From Pedosphaera parvula Ellin514 (lineage in GTDB: Bacteria; Verrucomicrobiota; Verrucomicrobiia; Limisphaerales; Pedosphaeraceae), in NCBI RefSeq assembly GCF_000172555.1, contig NZ_ABOX02000056.1, positions 1 to 41,883 on the forward strand: a stretch of DNA of 41,883 nt, given 5' to 3'. This document shows, piece after piece, positions 28,231 through 36,016 of the stretch (positions within the stretch are counted from its first letter, which is position 1; each line of letters begins with the position of its first letter). The position numbers were made by a program, and so were the translations under genes. A model generated the notes under the pieces. That model ran no database searches, was not told where the DNA came from, and was given only the letters and a program-made list of their open reading frames with translations.

Positions 28231-28357
28231 TATACCGAATGCCAAAATTAATTTCCGGAATGGGGAAAAGAGCCGGATGAAAGGAGGCGATAAGTCTGAT
28301 GAAACCAGGGACTGAAAAAGCCATGGCCTTGGGGACGAGGAACTTCGTTAGTCGTTG
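28231..28357 (+). repeat. Half copy of the MITE-like element
   Basis: Matches 8019-8147 with few changes: TATACCGAATGCCAAAATTA at the start, AAAAAGCCATGGCCTTGGGG in the middle and AACTTCGTTAGTC near the end. The right-hand inverted half found in the first copy is missing. It sits between the FG-GAP gene and the sigma factor gene. Confidence 0.7.
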
Positions 28358-28440
28358 GTTGGCCACAGTTACTGACACCTAATCTGATGGTTTTCTCCTT
28401 TTTCTGTCCGATTTGAGCGGTGGCGGCTAACATAGAGACA

Positions 28441-29868
28441 GTGAACGATCAGACAGACTCACAACTACTGCATGCCTATGCGGAAAACCGTTCCGAAGCG
28501 GCCTTTACCGAATTAGTGCGCCGCCACGTGGATTTCGTCTATTCCGCCGCACGACGAATGGTGCATGACCCGCATCTCGCCGAAGACGTGACTCAGGGTG
28601 TGTTTGTCGCGGTTGCCAAAAACGCACGCCAACTCACCAATCGCGCCGTGGTTTCCAGCTGGCTGCATCGCACAGCACAGAACATCGCCGCTCAAACCGT
28701 CCGCACCATTGAGCGCCGTCGGGCCCGCGAACAGGAGGCCGTCGCCATGAATGAATTGCTCGCCCACGAACCCGATGCCGTCTGGGAAAATGTCGCTCCA
28801 CATCTCGATAAAGCGCTCGGCGAATTGAGCGAACCGGATCGGGACGCGCTGCTACTTCGCTACTTTGAACGCAAATCCGCTCGTGAGATGGCCCAAGCCC
28901 TCGGCGTTAGCGACGAAGCGGCGCAAAAGCGGGTGAATCGTGCGGTAGAGAGGCTGCGCGAACTTTTCTCGAAACGAAATGTGACGATTGGTGCGAGTGG
29001 CCTGGTAGTTTTGATTTCGGCAAATGCCGTTCAAGCCGCGCCTGCAGGTTTGGCCACCACGATTCCCACCTCTGTCGCAGCCGCAACAATAACCATCGCA
29101 ACCCATACAACTATGCAGTGGATCAACCTTAAATCGGCCGCCATGATTCTTGCCACCGCCCTCGCCGCGAGCACAGTCACACACCTCGTGGAACAGCAGG
29201 GAGCAAATCGTCTGCGAAGTGAGAACCAAAACCTGGCAGATACAAATCGGTTACTGAGCAAGGAGCGTGACGCAGCTTTGTCCGCATCCACGGCTAACAA
29301 CGACGAACTCGGACGCTTGCGAAAGGAAAAAGGCGAATTACTTCGACTACGGAGCGAGGTGGGGATGCTCCGCAAGCAAGCATCCGAACTCGCCAACTTC
29401 AAGGAGGAAACCCTGCGGCTTCGCGCCGTCTCATCAAACCCGCAAAACAAGCAGGTGATTCAAGCTCAGCCTGCGGGACAAACAAATTTCCCCAAGGAAT
29501 CCTGGGCGTTCGCTGGTTACGCAACACCGGAAGCGGCGCTACAATCCTGGGTGTGGGCGATGAGCAAGGGGGACAAACAGGCCATGCTAGGCAGTTTGGT
29601 TCCTGAGGCTCGAAAGGAGTGGGAAAAGATATTCGGGCAAACATCGGACAGTGAATTTGCAGCCGACGTGGCAAAAGGATTTAAAAACATTGTTGGCTAC
29701 AAGATTGTTGAGCTGCAGGCTAGTTCTGATTCAGAGGTCGAGCTGAGAATGGAAATGTCCACGACAAACGAACAGAATAACAAGGATAAGATGGGGAAGG
29801 CGGAGAAGATGACGCTCCAAAAGGTTGAAAACGAATGGAAGTTGGCCGGCCCATCTAAGAATCAATAA
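28441..29868 (+). CDS. ECF sigma factor fused to a membrane segment and C-terminal domain
   Basis: A 475-residue protein. Region 2 of an ECF sigma-70 factor covers about residues 5-85 (ELVRRHVDFVYSAARRMV, HLAEDVTQGVF, VSSWLHRTA) and region 4 about 120-175 (LLRYFERKSAREMAQALGVS then AAQKRVNRAVERL). Instead of ending there, the chain runs on through a membrane-like helix (AMILATALAASTVTHLV, about 234-250), a coiled coil rich in L-R-E (about 255-330) and a C-terminal domain (about 345-475; SWAFAGYATPEAALQSWVWA). This fits ECF factors with built-in C-terminal control domains. No separate anti-sigma gene is next to it. Start: GTG at 28441, giving the usual (M)NDQTDSQLL start; GTG at 28420 is an alternative. 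Confidence 0.85.
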   Translation: MNDQTDSQLLHAYAENRSEAAFTELVRRHVDFVYSAARRMVHDPHLAEDVTQGVFVAVAKNARQLTNRAVVSSWLHRTAQNIAAQTVRTIERRRAREQEAVAMNELLAHEPDAVWENVAPHLDKALGELSEPDRDALLLRYFERKSAREMAQALGVSDEAAQKRVNRAVERLRELFSKRNVTIGASGLVVLISANAVQAAPAGLATTIPTSVAAATITIATHTTMQWINLKSAAMILATALAASTVTHLVEQQGANRLRSENQNLADTNRLLSKERDAALSASTANNDELGRLRKEKGELLRLRSEVGMLRKQASELANFKEETLRLRAVSSNPQNKQVIQAQPAGQTNFPKESWAFAGYATPEAALQSWVWAMSKGDKQAMLGSLVPEARKEWEKIFGQTSDSEFAADVAKGFKNIVGYKIVELQASSDSEVELRMEMSTTNEQNNKDKMGKAEKMTLQKVENEWKLAGPSKNQ

Positions 29869-29948
29869 CCATGCGGTGCAGCGACCCCGGCCCTGACGCT
29901 TTGGTTGCAATCGGACGCCCTCGTTGGTCGGGTGGCGGAGTTGATGGA

Positions 29949-30255
29949 GATGCTCGCGTGCGCTCGCGCCTTCGGCAAAGTGTGGTGAAATGGGGATGTG
30001 GTACCTAGGGCTCGGAAATTTCGAATGGGGGATTTGTGGTGTGTTGCGTGAGGTGGTTTGATCGGCGGCGTGGAGGGGGCAGAGGGCGGATAGGGTGAGG
30101 GCGGTGAGCAGGGTGAACAAACGCTTTCAGGGTGGCGCGAACGAATGGCGTTTTATGGGTGAGTTTAGCGGGAGGGGGGTGGGTTGGTCAGCACTGAGGG
30201 CGGGTAGAGCACAATGTTTGAACAGGAGGGAACGAAGGTTTGATTTGGTTCCTGA
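29949..30255 (+). repeat. Chimeric repeat A, copy 1
   Basis: Two parts joined: GATGCTCGCG...GGCAAAGTGTGGTGAAATGG...CTCGGAAATTTCG...GGATTTGTG (an intergenic repeat also seen at 41.2 kb), then the leader and first codons of the GH43 gene (matching 24987-25200). The same joint recurs at 33556-33778, so the chimera was copied as a unit. Similarity to the GH43 upstream DNA continues to about TTCCTGAT at 30255. Confidence 0.7.
30054..30156 (-). pseudogene. Dead 5' fragment of a GH43 gene
   Basis: The minus strand still reads LLFTLL-like text, LSALCPLHAADQT, the end of the GH43 signal peptide, but the start codon has become ATA, and after AADQT the frame runs into unrelated repeat DNA. No catalytic part remains. 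Paralogous to the first 34 codons of the gene at 25091. Confidence 0.75.
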
Positions 30256-30298
30256 TTGTAATCGAGAAACTGCGCCAGTGTTTAATTTCGCGGCACGT

Positions 30299-30465
30299 GC
30301 TGATGCCGAACTGCTCGCACAGTTCCGTCACCGTAAAGCGCGCGCTCCGCGCCAACATCACAAAGCGAATAATCTCTTCCATCGGGGTTACAGTTTTCCA
30401 AGCCATAGTGCTCGAAAGTGTAACCTATCACTCCGGATTGTTTGTTACCCATCACTCCGGTTCAT
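30299..30465 (-). pseudogene. Stump of an IS481-family transposase with its terminal repeat
   Basis: From an ATG at 30406 the minus strand reads MAWKTVTPMEEIIRFVMLAR and then SARFTVTELCEQFGIS, the N-terminal helix-turn-helix of IS481-type transposases. After about 36 residues the match stops. Upstream, CACTCCGG occurs twice in the form TAACCTATCACTCCGG and TTACCCATCACTCCGG, like the double motif at IS481 ends. The DDE catalytic part is gone. Confidence 0.75.
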
Positions 30466-30470
30466 ACCGT

Positions 30471-30640
30471 CCAAGTTAGCCTGTTTGGAATGGTGAAAGC
30501 TGTGCTTTTGCTCAGGATTTGAAGTGCGCTGAGCCGCTTTCAAAAACAGGTTGGCTGGCCCATGAACCAGAAGTAGGTCAATCAATTATCCCTTTAAATA
30601 CGCAGTAAAACTGCGCTTACCCGATGAGTTCAAGATTCTA
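30471..30640 (+). repeat. Repeat B, copy 1 (second copy at 33285-33435)
   Basis: Shares GGAATGGTGAAAGCTGTGCT, ATGAACCAG and ATCCCTTTAAATACGC with the second copy in the same order and orientation. A frame reads YPFKYAVKLRLPDEFK here and YPFKYALKWALPGEFQ in the other copy, so it may stem from a coding sequence. Here the short ORF starting ATGAACCAG stops after four codons. Confidence 0.65.
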
Positions 30641-30837
30641 TTTTGGACAGTACTAATAACGCTGAACTGATTGAGAGTTTGTCCCGTCTGGCCGATGCTG
30701 GGCTTGCATTACGAATTGCCGAACGTGCCAGCTTGAGCCTGAATTGACCATCAGAGGCGCATAATATACCCCTTCTCTTGCAGGGTTGGGCGAATGGCTT
30801 ACATTGGACTGGGTCTACCTCCCCCGACAGAAAGATT

Positions 30838-31326
30838 ATGGATCGCAATCTCACAATTCTAATCGCCGAAGACAATCCAGACGACGTTATGTTGTTCAAA
30901 CGGGCGCTGCTAAAGGCCGGGATAAACAATCCGGTGCAGGTGGTTCAATCAGGCAGAGAAGCGATTGAATATCTGCAAGGCTCCGGCAAATTTGCTGATC
31001 GCAATGAGCATCCCTTTCCAAGTGTCCTATTCACCGACCTGTCGATGCCCTCGATGAATGGCTTCGAATTATTGCGGTGGTTGCGGGCGCATCCTGTATG
31101 TTTCGTTTTTCCCGTGGTCGTGCTGACCAGTTCCGAAATGGATATTGATGTGAAGCAAGCCTACCAGTTGGGGGCAAATTCTTACATGGTCAAACCCAAT
31201 TCCTTCAATGACTTGGTACAGATGGTTCGTGCGACCTACGAATACTGGTCCTGGTGTGAAAAGACGGGGTGTGCCGGTGAATTATTGAAGGACACAGATG
31301 CCGCTACAGACGTTGCGCGGTCATAG
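30838..31326 (+). CDS. Single-domain response regulator, Rcp1 type
   Basis: A 162-residue receiver domain with no output domain. The acid pocket is E11-D12 (IAEDNPDD), the phosphorylated residue is D67 (LFTDLSMP), the signalling Thr is in VVLTSS and the conserved Lys in YMVKPNS. The NPDD and TDLSMPxMNGFE signatures are those of Rcp1-like regulators that work with phytochrome-type kinases. It faces a kinase of that type encoded convergently, so they probably form a pair. It ends in a short hydrophilic tail. ATG at 30838 begins the domain cleanly; an upstream in-frame start at 30778 would add 20 unlike residues. Confidence 0.9.
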   Translation: MDRNLTILIAEDNPDDVMLFKRALLKAGINNPVQVVQSGREAIEYLQGSGKFADRNEHPFPSVLFTDLSMPSMNGFELLRWLRAHPVCFVFPVVVLTSSEMDIDVKQAYQLGANSYMVKPNSFNDLVQMVRATYEYWSWCEKTGCAGELLKDTDAATDVARS

Positions 31327-31364
31327 CATGTCCACCGAAGTTTTATTCTTCAAAGGAGAGTATT

Positions 31365-31463
31365 ATGAAAGTCAAAGTCAACCATCTCTTCTTCCCACCA
31401 ATTTCGAGATTAGGGTTCTCAATGCCCTCGGCTTGCCAGCAGCACGGTGCTTTACATAATTGA
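31365..31463 (+). CDS. Possible 32-residue peptide with strong ribosome-binding site
   Basis: AAAGGAGAG, an unusually good Shine-Dalgarno for this window, is 5 bases before an ATG that opens MKVKVNHLFFPPISRLGFSM and stops at 31463. It follows the response regulator by 38 bases on the same strand. No family recognised. It may be a real small protein or the decayed start of a longer gene. Confidence 0.35.
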   Translation: MKVKVNHLFFPPISRLGFSMPSACQQHGALHN

Positions 31464-31506
31464 AAACGAAGATTCATCCCTCTGAATGCAATTGCTGCCG
31501 TCTATA

Positions 31507-33114
31507 TTATGTCGCCTTTCGAAGTTCGACCCAGAAGCGGCTACCTTTGCCGGATTCGGATTCAAACCCCACTCTGCCTTTAATGCGCTCGACCAGTTTT
31601 TGCACGATTGCCAATCCGATGCCAGTGCCTTCATACTTTTGGCTCAATCCTTCAAACATCACAAAGATACGTTGTTGCTGGTCTGGATTAATGCCAATGC
31701 CGCTGTCTTTAAACCACAGCCGCACCCATTCGCCGCGCGGTTCCGCCCAGACACGCACTCGGGGTATTTTGTCGGGGTCAACAAACTTTACGCCATTGCT
31801 GAGCAGGTTGGAGAAGACTTGAGTCAGGGCTGCTTTGTTTCCGATGACCAGCGGGAGCGTTCCTTTGATATATATTTCGGCCTGCGGTATGTGAAATTGG
31901 GGATAGGAATCAATGATGCCACGCAGTAATGCATCCGGGTCAACTGGTTCCAACGGGAATTCCCCCCGAACCACTTTGCTGTAGTTGAGTGCGTCAGTAA
32001 TTAGATTGTCCATCCGGGCGGCTGACTCCCCGATGCGATGGAGGTAATCGCGGCCCACAACATCAAGGCGGTCATTGTATTCTTCCCACAGAAATTGTGC
32101 AAAACTTCGCATCGCCCGAAGCGGCGCGCGCATGTCATGGGTAATGCTGTAGGAGAAATGTTCCAGCTCACCAATCGTGTCACGGAGTTTGGTGGTGCGT
32201 TCCTCGACGCGTTGTTCCAGTTCCGTATTGATGTTCGCAAGCTCATCGCGCATCTGGCGCATGGTTTGTTCCGCGCGTTTGAGTTCCGTAACGTCTGAGG
32301 CAAAGACGAACACTCCGCGCGTCTCTCCATTTTTCGTCTTGTCGGGAATAAATGTTATTTCCGCATCGCGCAGGCCGAATCCACTTCGATAGAACGATCC
32401 ATCAAATTGCAACCATTCGCCTTCCAATGCTCTGCGCAGGAAAGATTCGCGATGACGAAAGAGTGCTTCGCCCAAAAGTTCCCTGACTGGCACGTTGGTG
32501 GGATCGCGACCGAACCATTCCGCGTAAGCACCGTTGCCAAACCGGTAAACCCAGTTGGCATCCATATAGCCAATCAAAAGCGGCGCATTGTCGAAAACCA
32601 GGTGGAGGCGGTGTTCACTTTCGCGTAATGCCGCCTCCGATTTTCTTCGCACAGTAATGTCAGTGACAATGACGCCAACTTTTCGTTCTTCGGGCCGACC
32701 CAGGCGAAACGCATTCACCTCAAACCAACGATGATTGAGTTGCGACACCTCATTTACGTACCGGATCGGTGCGCCAGTCTCGGCAACTCTGCCATAAAGA
32801 TCGAACCAATGTTGCTCAAGCTGCGGCACCAGTTCACGAACCCTTTTTCCTACCGCCGCTTTCAATCCGGTTTGTGTTTCAAAAGCCGAATTGGCTTCCA
32901 GATAACGGAAATCATTGGGCCTGCCATGCTCATCAAATAACAGCTCAATGATACAGAAACCCCGATCCATCGATTCGAGCACGGCACGGAAAAGTTCTCC
33001 AGATGGGGTCGCATTGGATCTGTCCGCAGGCAACGCCTTTTCGATTTGCCCGGACATTTGCTTGCCGCCTTTTAATCGGCGGTTCGTCCCTTTTGGTTGG
33101 TGTCGAGTGATCAT
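31507..33114 (-). CDS. PAS-containing sensor histidine kinase, phytochrome-kinase type
   Basis: A 535-residue kinase without membrane segments, so cytoplasmic. Two PAS domains (about 40-155 and 165-280; the second with FDNAPLLIGYMD and a PAC-like end VFVFASDVTELKRAE), a coiled coil (about 280-318), then a HisKA domain with H326 in FSYSITHDMRAPLRAM as phosphorylation site. The ATPase domain has an N box (FSNLLSNGVKF), G1 (DSGIGI) and G2 (GTGIGLAI). The HisKA sequence is that of bacteriophytochrome-like kinases, but no chromophore-binding GAF domain is present; the PAS domains must sense the signal. Likely partner is the convergent Rcp1-like regulator. A Met at residue 20 (33057) is an alternative start. 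Confidence 0.92.
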   Translation of the reverse strand: MITRHQPKGTNRRLKGGKQMSGQIEKALPADRSNATPSGELFRAVLESMDRGFCIIELLFDEHGRPNDFRYLEANSAFETQTGLKAAVGKRVRELVPQLEQHWFDLYGRVAETGAPIRYVNEVSQLNHRWFEVNAFRLGRPEERKVGVIVTDITVRRKSEAALRESEHRLHLVFDNAPLLIGYMDANWVYRFGNGAYAEWFGRDPTNVPVRELLGEALFRHRESFLRRALEGEWLQFDGSFYRSGFGLRDAEITFIPDKTKNGETRGVFVFASDVTELKRAEQTMRQMRDELANINTELEQRVEERTTKLRDTIGELEHFSYSITHDMRAPLRAMRSFAQFLWEEYNDRLDVVGRDYLHRIGESAARMDNLITDALNYSKVVRGEFPLEPVDPDALLRGIIDSYPQFHIPQAEIYIKGTLPLVIGNKAALTQVFSNLLSNGVKFVDPDKIPRVRVWAEPRGEWVRLWFKDSGIGINPDQQQRIFVMFEGLSQKYEGTGIGLAIVQKLVERIKGRVGFESESGKGSRFWVELRKAT

Positions 33115-33284
33115 GCCAGTTTGCCCAACATAACATCGAGATTTGTTTTGTTCTATCGGGTTAAAGAACTGATAAAAAATTGCTTTTTGCGCGCCTGTTT
33201 CTACTCCACGGCAACGCTAGCACTGTACTTCAGAGCGTCAATATCCTTGTAATATGCGCAGCGATAACTATATGCACTGCTGTC

Positions 33285-33435
33285 CAAATTAGCCGGTTTG
33301 GAATGGTGAAAGCTGTGCTTTTTCTGAGGATTTGACGTGCGATGAGCCAGTATGAACCAGCTGCATACCAACCAATATCCCTTTAAATACGCATTAAAAT
33401 GGGCTTTGCCCGGTGAATTCCAGTTTCTACAGCGT
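33285..33435 (+). repeat. Repeat B, copy 2
   Basis: Second copy of the segment at 30471-30640, in the same orientation. In this copy the short ORF from ATG at 33352 stays open for 32 codons (MNQLHTNQYPFKYALKWALP...), ending at 33450. The two copies flank the response-regulator/kinase pair. Confidence 0.65.
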
Positions 33436-33555
33436 GGATGGTCGGGATAGTGCACGTTAACCACGAATAATGTGGTTGTGTGAGTGAAGGAGTGCGGGAG
33501 TGCGCCAACGAGAAATTAAAATTGGGAGCGATGGTGCGGGTTGCGGAGTCGGGAG

Positions 33556-33778
33556 GCGGCAAAGTATGGTGAAATGGGGATGTGGTACCCAAGGCTCGGA
33601 AATTTCGGGTGGGGGATTTGTGGCGTGTTGCGTGAGGCGGTTTGATCGGCGGCGTGGAGGGGGCAGAGGGCGGAGAGGCTGATGGTGGCGAACAGGGTGA
33701 GTAAAAGCTTTTGGGGTTGCGCGAACTAAAGGCGTTTCATGGGGTGAGTTTAGCGGGAGGGGGTGGGTTTGTCAGTAG
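33556..33778 (+). repeat. Chimeric repeat A, copy 2
   Basis: Repeats the joint of copy 1 at 29949-30255: GGCAAAGTATGGTGAAATGG, GGGGGATTTGTGGCGTGTTG, then GTTTGATCGGCGGCGTGGAG from the GH43 gene. Similarity ends at TTTGTCAGTA, earlier than in copy 1. Confidence 0.7.
33639..33740 (-). pseudogene. Second dead 5' fragment of a GH43 gene
   Basis: Covers the same signal-peptide codons as the fragment at 30054-30156. Here the ATG at 33740 is kept but the fifth codon is a stop (MKRL then TAG), so no product can be made. After the AADQ codons it joins repeat DNA. Confidence 0.75.
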
Positions 33779-34107
33779 CAAGGAAGGTGGAATGGGTCAA
33801 TCGATGCGCGAAATTGTTCTGCCATGGACTGTTTGGCTCAAACGACCACAATGAAAATATTGGCGTGAACGTATGCCTGAGTCTCCGGTCCGCGGGCTGT
33901 TCAGTTTTCGGAGGCAAGTCAACTTCTGATTGCTGAGCCTCATTGGGCAGAGCCACTCTTTTTGGCACTTGGATTTGTGTGAGCAACTTACTTTACTGCG
34001 ACCATCTAAACTTTGTGCTTGTGTAAAAATAACCAGGGCCGCCCTTTTTCTCCTAGAAACTGAATGGCTAATTTGTCTCGTGAGTGCTAAATTCAAAAAT
34101 AGTTAGT
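33779..34107. other. Non-coding stretch at the left edge of the AT-rich island
   Basis: About 330 bases without a supportable gene. ORFs on the minus strand (for example 33797-34096) have no domain-like content and cross the end of repeat A. Base composition turns AT-rich toward the right end. Confidence 0.45.
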
Positions 34108-34350
34108 TGTATTTTTTTCTTTACACCAAATGAAATCGCCATTACTTCTGAAGCCGTTCTACGGCTTCAGAAGTAATGGGTTCCCAGTCGCGCGATTTGC
34201 ATAGCAAATCGCGCGACTGGGAACTCTGAGAATGAGCTAAAAAACATCCTCATAATAGTGCTCATTTTATTTTAATTATATTATTTAACATGTTGTCCAT
34301 TAATGGGTTAATTAATAAAAAAATCCTCGTAAAGATCGGTGCGTTTTATA
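34108..34350 (+). repeat. Twin-hairpin direct repeat, copy 1
   Basis: A 243-bp AT-rich segment that returns at 34505-34747 with the same length and few base changes. It holds two perfect back-to-back hairpins: 34139-34179 (19-bp stem, 3-nt loop) and 34180-34224 (21-bp stem, 3-nt ATA loop, including GTCGCGCGATTTGC). An AATGAGC...GCTCATT pair and a run of A/T follow, then CCTCGTAAAGATCGGTGCG. Confidence 0.9.
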
Positions 34351-34504
34351 TCTATTTTGTCTTTGTGGTCTATGGAAGCATGTTATGTTTCTATTAATTT
34401 CAATTGTGACACTCAATATGCTGGAAGAAATAATTTTAGCTAGGCAAGTAATCAAATCCAAGCGGCTTTGCCTCACTGATGTTACTTTATTAAAAGGGTC
34501 TGCG

Positions 34505-34747
34505 TGTATTTTTTTCTTTACACCAAGTGAAATTACCATTACTTCTGAAGCCGTCCTACGGCTTCAGAAGTAATGGGTTCCCAGTCGCGCGATTTGCATA
34601 GCAAATCGCGCGACTGGGAACCCTAAGAATGAGCTAAAAAACATCCTCATAATAGTGCTCATTTTATTTTAATTATATTATTTAACATATTGTTCATTAA
34701 TGGGTTAAGTAAGAAAAAAATCCTCGTAAAGATCGGTGCGTCTTATA
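34505..34747 (+). repeat. Twin-hairpin direct repeat, copy 2, next to fic
   Basis: Second copy, 397 bp downstream of the first with no insertions or deletions. Hairpins lie at 34536-34576 and 34577-34621. Loop bases differ slightly (CCT for TCT) while both stems stay perfect. It ends 13 bases before the fic start codon, so it would form the promoter or the untranslated leader of that gene. Confidence 0.9.
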
Positions 34748-34760
34748 CCGTATTTACCCT

Positions 34761-35951
34761 ATGAGTTTAAATCCCGCGTTAATGGAGCCCCTTTTACCTT
34801 CCGAAGGGAAATATGTTCTTTCGGACTTGAGTAAGGAAATTTTCATTCATGCAGGATCATTAAATGCACAGTTGCCAGCCGAGAAAACCCGTCAAAGCGT
34901 GGTAGAGGTTGTGAGGATAATGAACAGCTATTATTCAAATCTGATCGAGGGGCATAAAACGTTTCCGCGAGAGATTGAAAAGGCATTAAATGATAAATTT
35001 TCACTAAATGCCGAAGAAAAAAATAACCAACTGCTCTCCGTTTCTCATGTTAAAGTTGAAAGGCTAATGGAAAGGAGGATTCGCGAAGAAAATCCAAATG
35101 TTTATTCACGCGAGTTTCTTTGCTGGATCCACAGAGAGTTTTACGAGCGATTGCCAAAGGCCTTAAGGATTAGTTACACAAAAAGCGGAAAACCTTATGA
35201 AATAGTGCCTGGTGAAATAAGGAATTTCAATGTGGACGTTGGTCGACATGTGCCTCTCGACTTTAATGACTTACCTAAATTTTTGACAATGTTTGAACAA
35301 AGGTATAGTAGTCAAAAAATACTCCCGACTAATAGGTTGATTGCCGCTGCTGCCGCTCATCATCGATTACTCTGGATTCATCCATTCGGAGATGGTAACG
35401 GACGTGTTGCCCGTTTATTTTCACATGCTGTGATGCTTCAAGAGAAAGTTGGTGGTTATGGTCTTTGGACACTATCTCGTGGTTTAGCTCGAAATAAAAA
35501 AGATTATTTTGCTTGTTTAAATAATGCCGATTTCCCAAGGGTTAACGATTTAGATGGCAGGGGAAATCTTTCTGAAAAATACTTGGCAGAATTTTGTGAA
35601 TTCTTTTTAAAAACAGTTTTAGATCAGATTCAATTTATGGAGAAGGCTCTTAGCCTTAACGAGCTTGAAAAAGGAATATTATTTTATATTTCCCGAATAG
35701 AGCGAGTTTTTAAAAAGGACGAATCTTCTGGTTTCCAATTGCTTGCTGCGGTTTTGCGTGAAGGTGAAATTCAAAGAGGAAGTGTGCCTACCATAACATG
35801 CAAAAAGGAAACTGCTGCTCGGAAAATCTTACAGCTAGCATTGGATGCTCATCTGCTTGAATCCGATACGCCTAAAGGGCCGGTTAGACTGGCTTTTCCC
35901 GCCAAGGTGCTTGAAAGTTATTTTCCAAAATTGGCTCAGGAATTAGAATAG
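34761..35951 (+). CDS. fic: Fic-domain protein, class II (built-in inhibitory helix)
   Basis: A 396-residue protein expected to attach AMP (or another nucleotide part) to target proteins. The Fic motif H207-P-F-G-D-G-N-G-R215 is complete. An N-terminal inhibitory motif S59-N-L-I-E63-G64 ([ST]xxxE[GN]) places it in class II, where the same protein holds its own antitoxin-like helix. The C-terminal third (about 300-396) looks like a winged-helix domain (KKETAARKILQLALDAHLLE), usual in stand-alone Fic regulators. The gene is clearly more AT-rich than its neighbours and uses A/T-ending codons, pointing to recent transfer. It is preceded by the duplicated twin-hairpin block and no separate antitoxin gene is seen. 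Confidence 0.93.
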   Translation: MSLNPALMEPLLPSEGKYVLSDLSKEIFIHAGSLNAQLPAEKTRQSVVEVVRIMNSYYSNLIEGHKTFPREIEKALNDKFSLNAEEKNNQLLSVSHVKVERLMERRIREENPNVYSREFLCWIHREFYERLPKALRISYTKSGKPYEIVPGEIRNFNVDVGRHVPLDFNDLPKFLTMFEQRYSSQKILPTNRLIAAAAAHHRLLWIHPFGDGNGRVARLFSHAVMLQEKVGGYGLWTLSRGLARNKKDYFACLNNADFPRVNDLDGRGNLSEKYLAEFCEFFLKTVLDQIQFMEKALSLNELEKGILFYISRIERVFKKDESSGFQLLAAVLREGEIQRGSVPTITCKKETAARKILQLALDAHLLESDTPKGPVRLAFPAKVLESYFPKLAQELE

Positions 35952-36016
35952 CTATTTGTGTTTTTTGGCTTTGAACAGTTCGATCCTATTCGTCGCTGAT
36001 TCATGATAGGAGAGCC

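Noticed and set aside
33797-34096. 99-residue minus-strand ORF
   Set aside because: No motif or initiation signal; lies in repeat-edge DNA.
34385-34573. 62-residue ORF between the twin-hairpin copies
   Set aside because: Ends inside hairpin 1 of copy 2, has no ribosome-binding site and no motif.
34108-34747. A true type III toxin-antitoxin locus
   Set aside because: The toxin there is an endoribonuclease with short tandem RNA repeats; Fic is an AMP-transferase-type enzyme and the two units here are 243 bp. Kept only as one speculative analogy.
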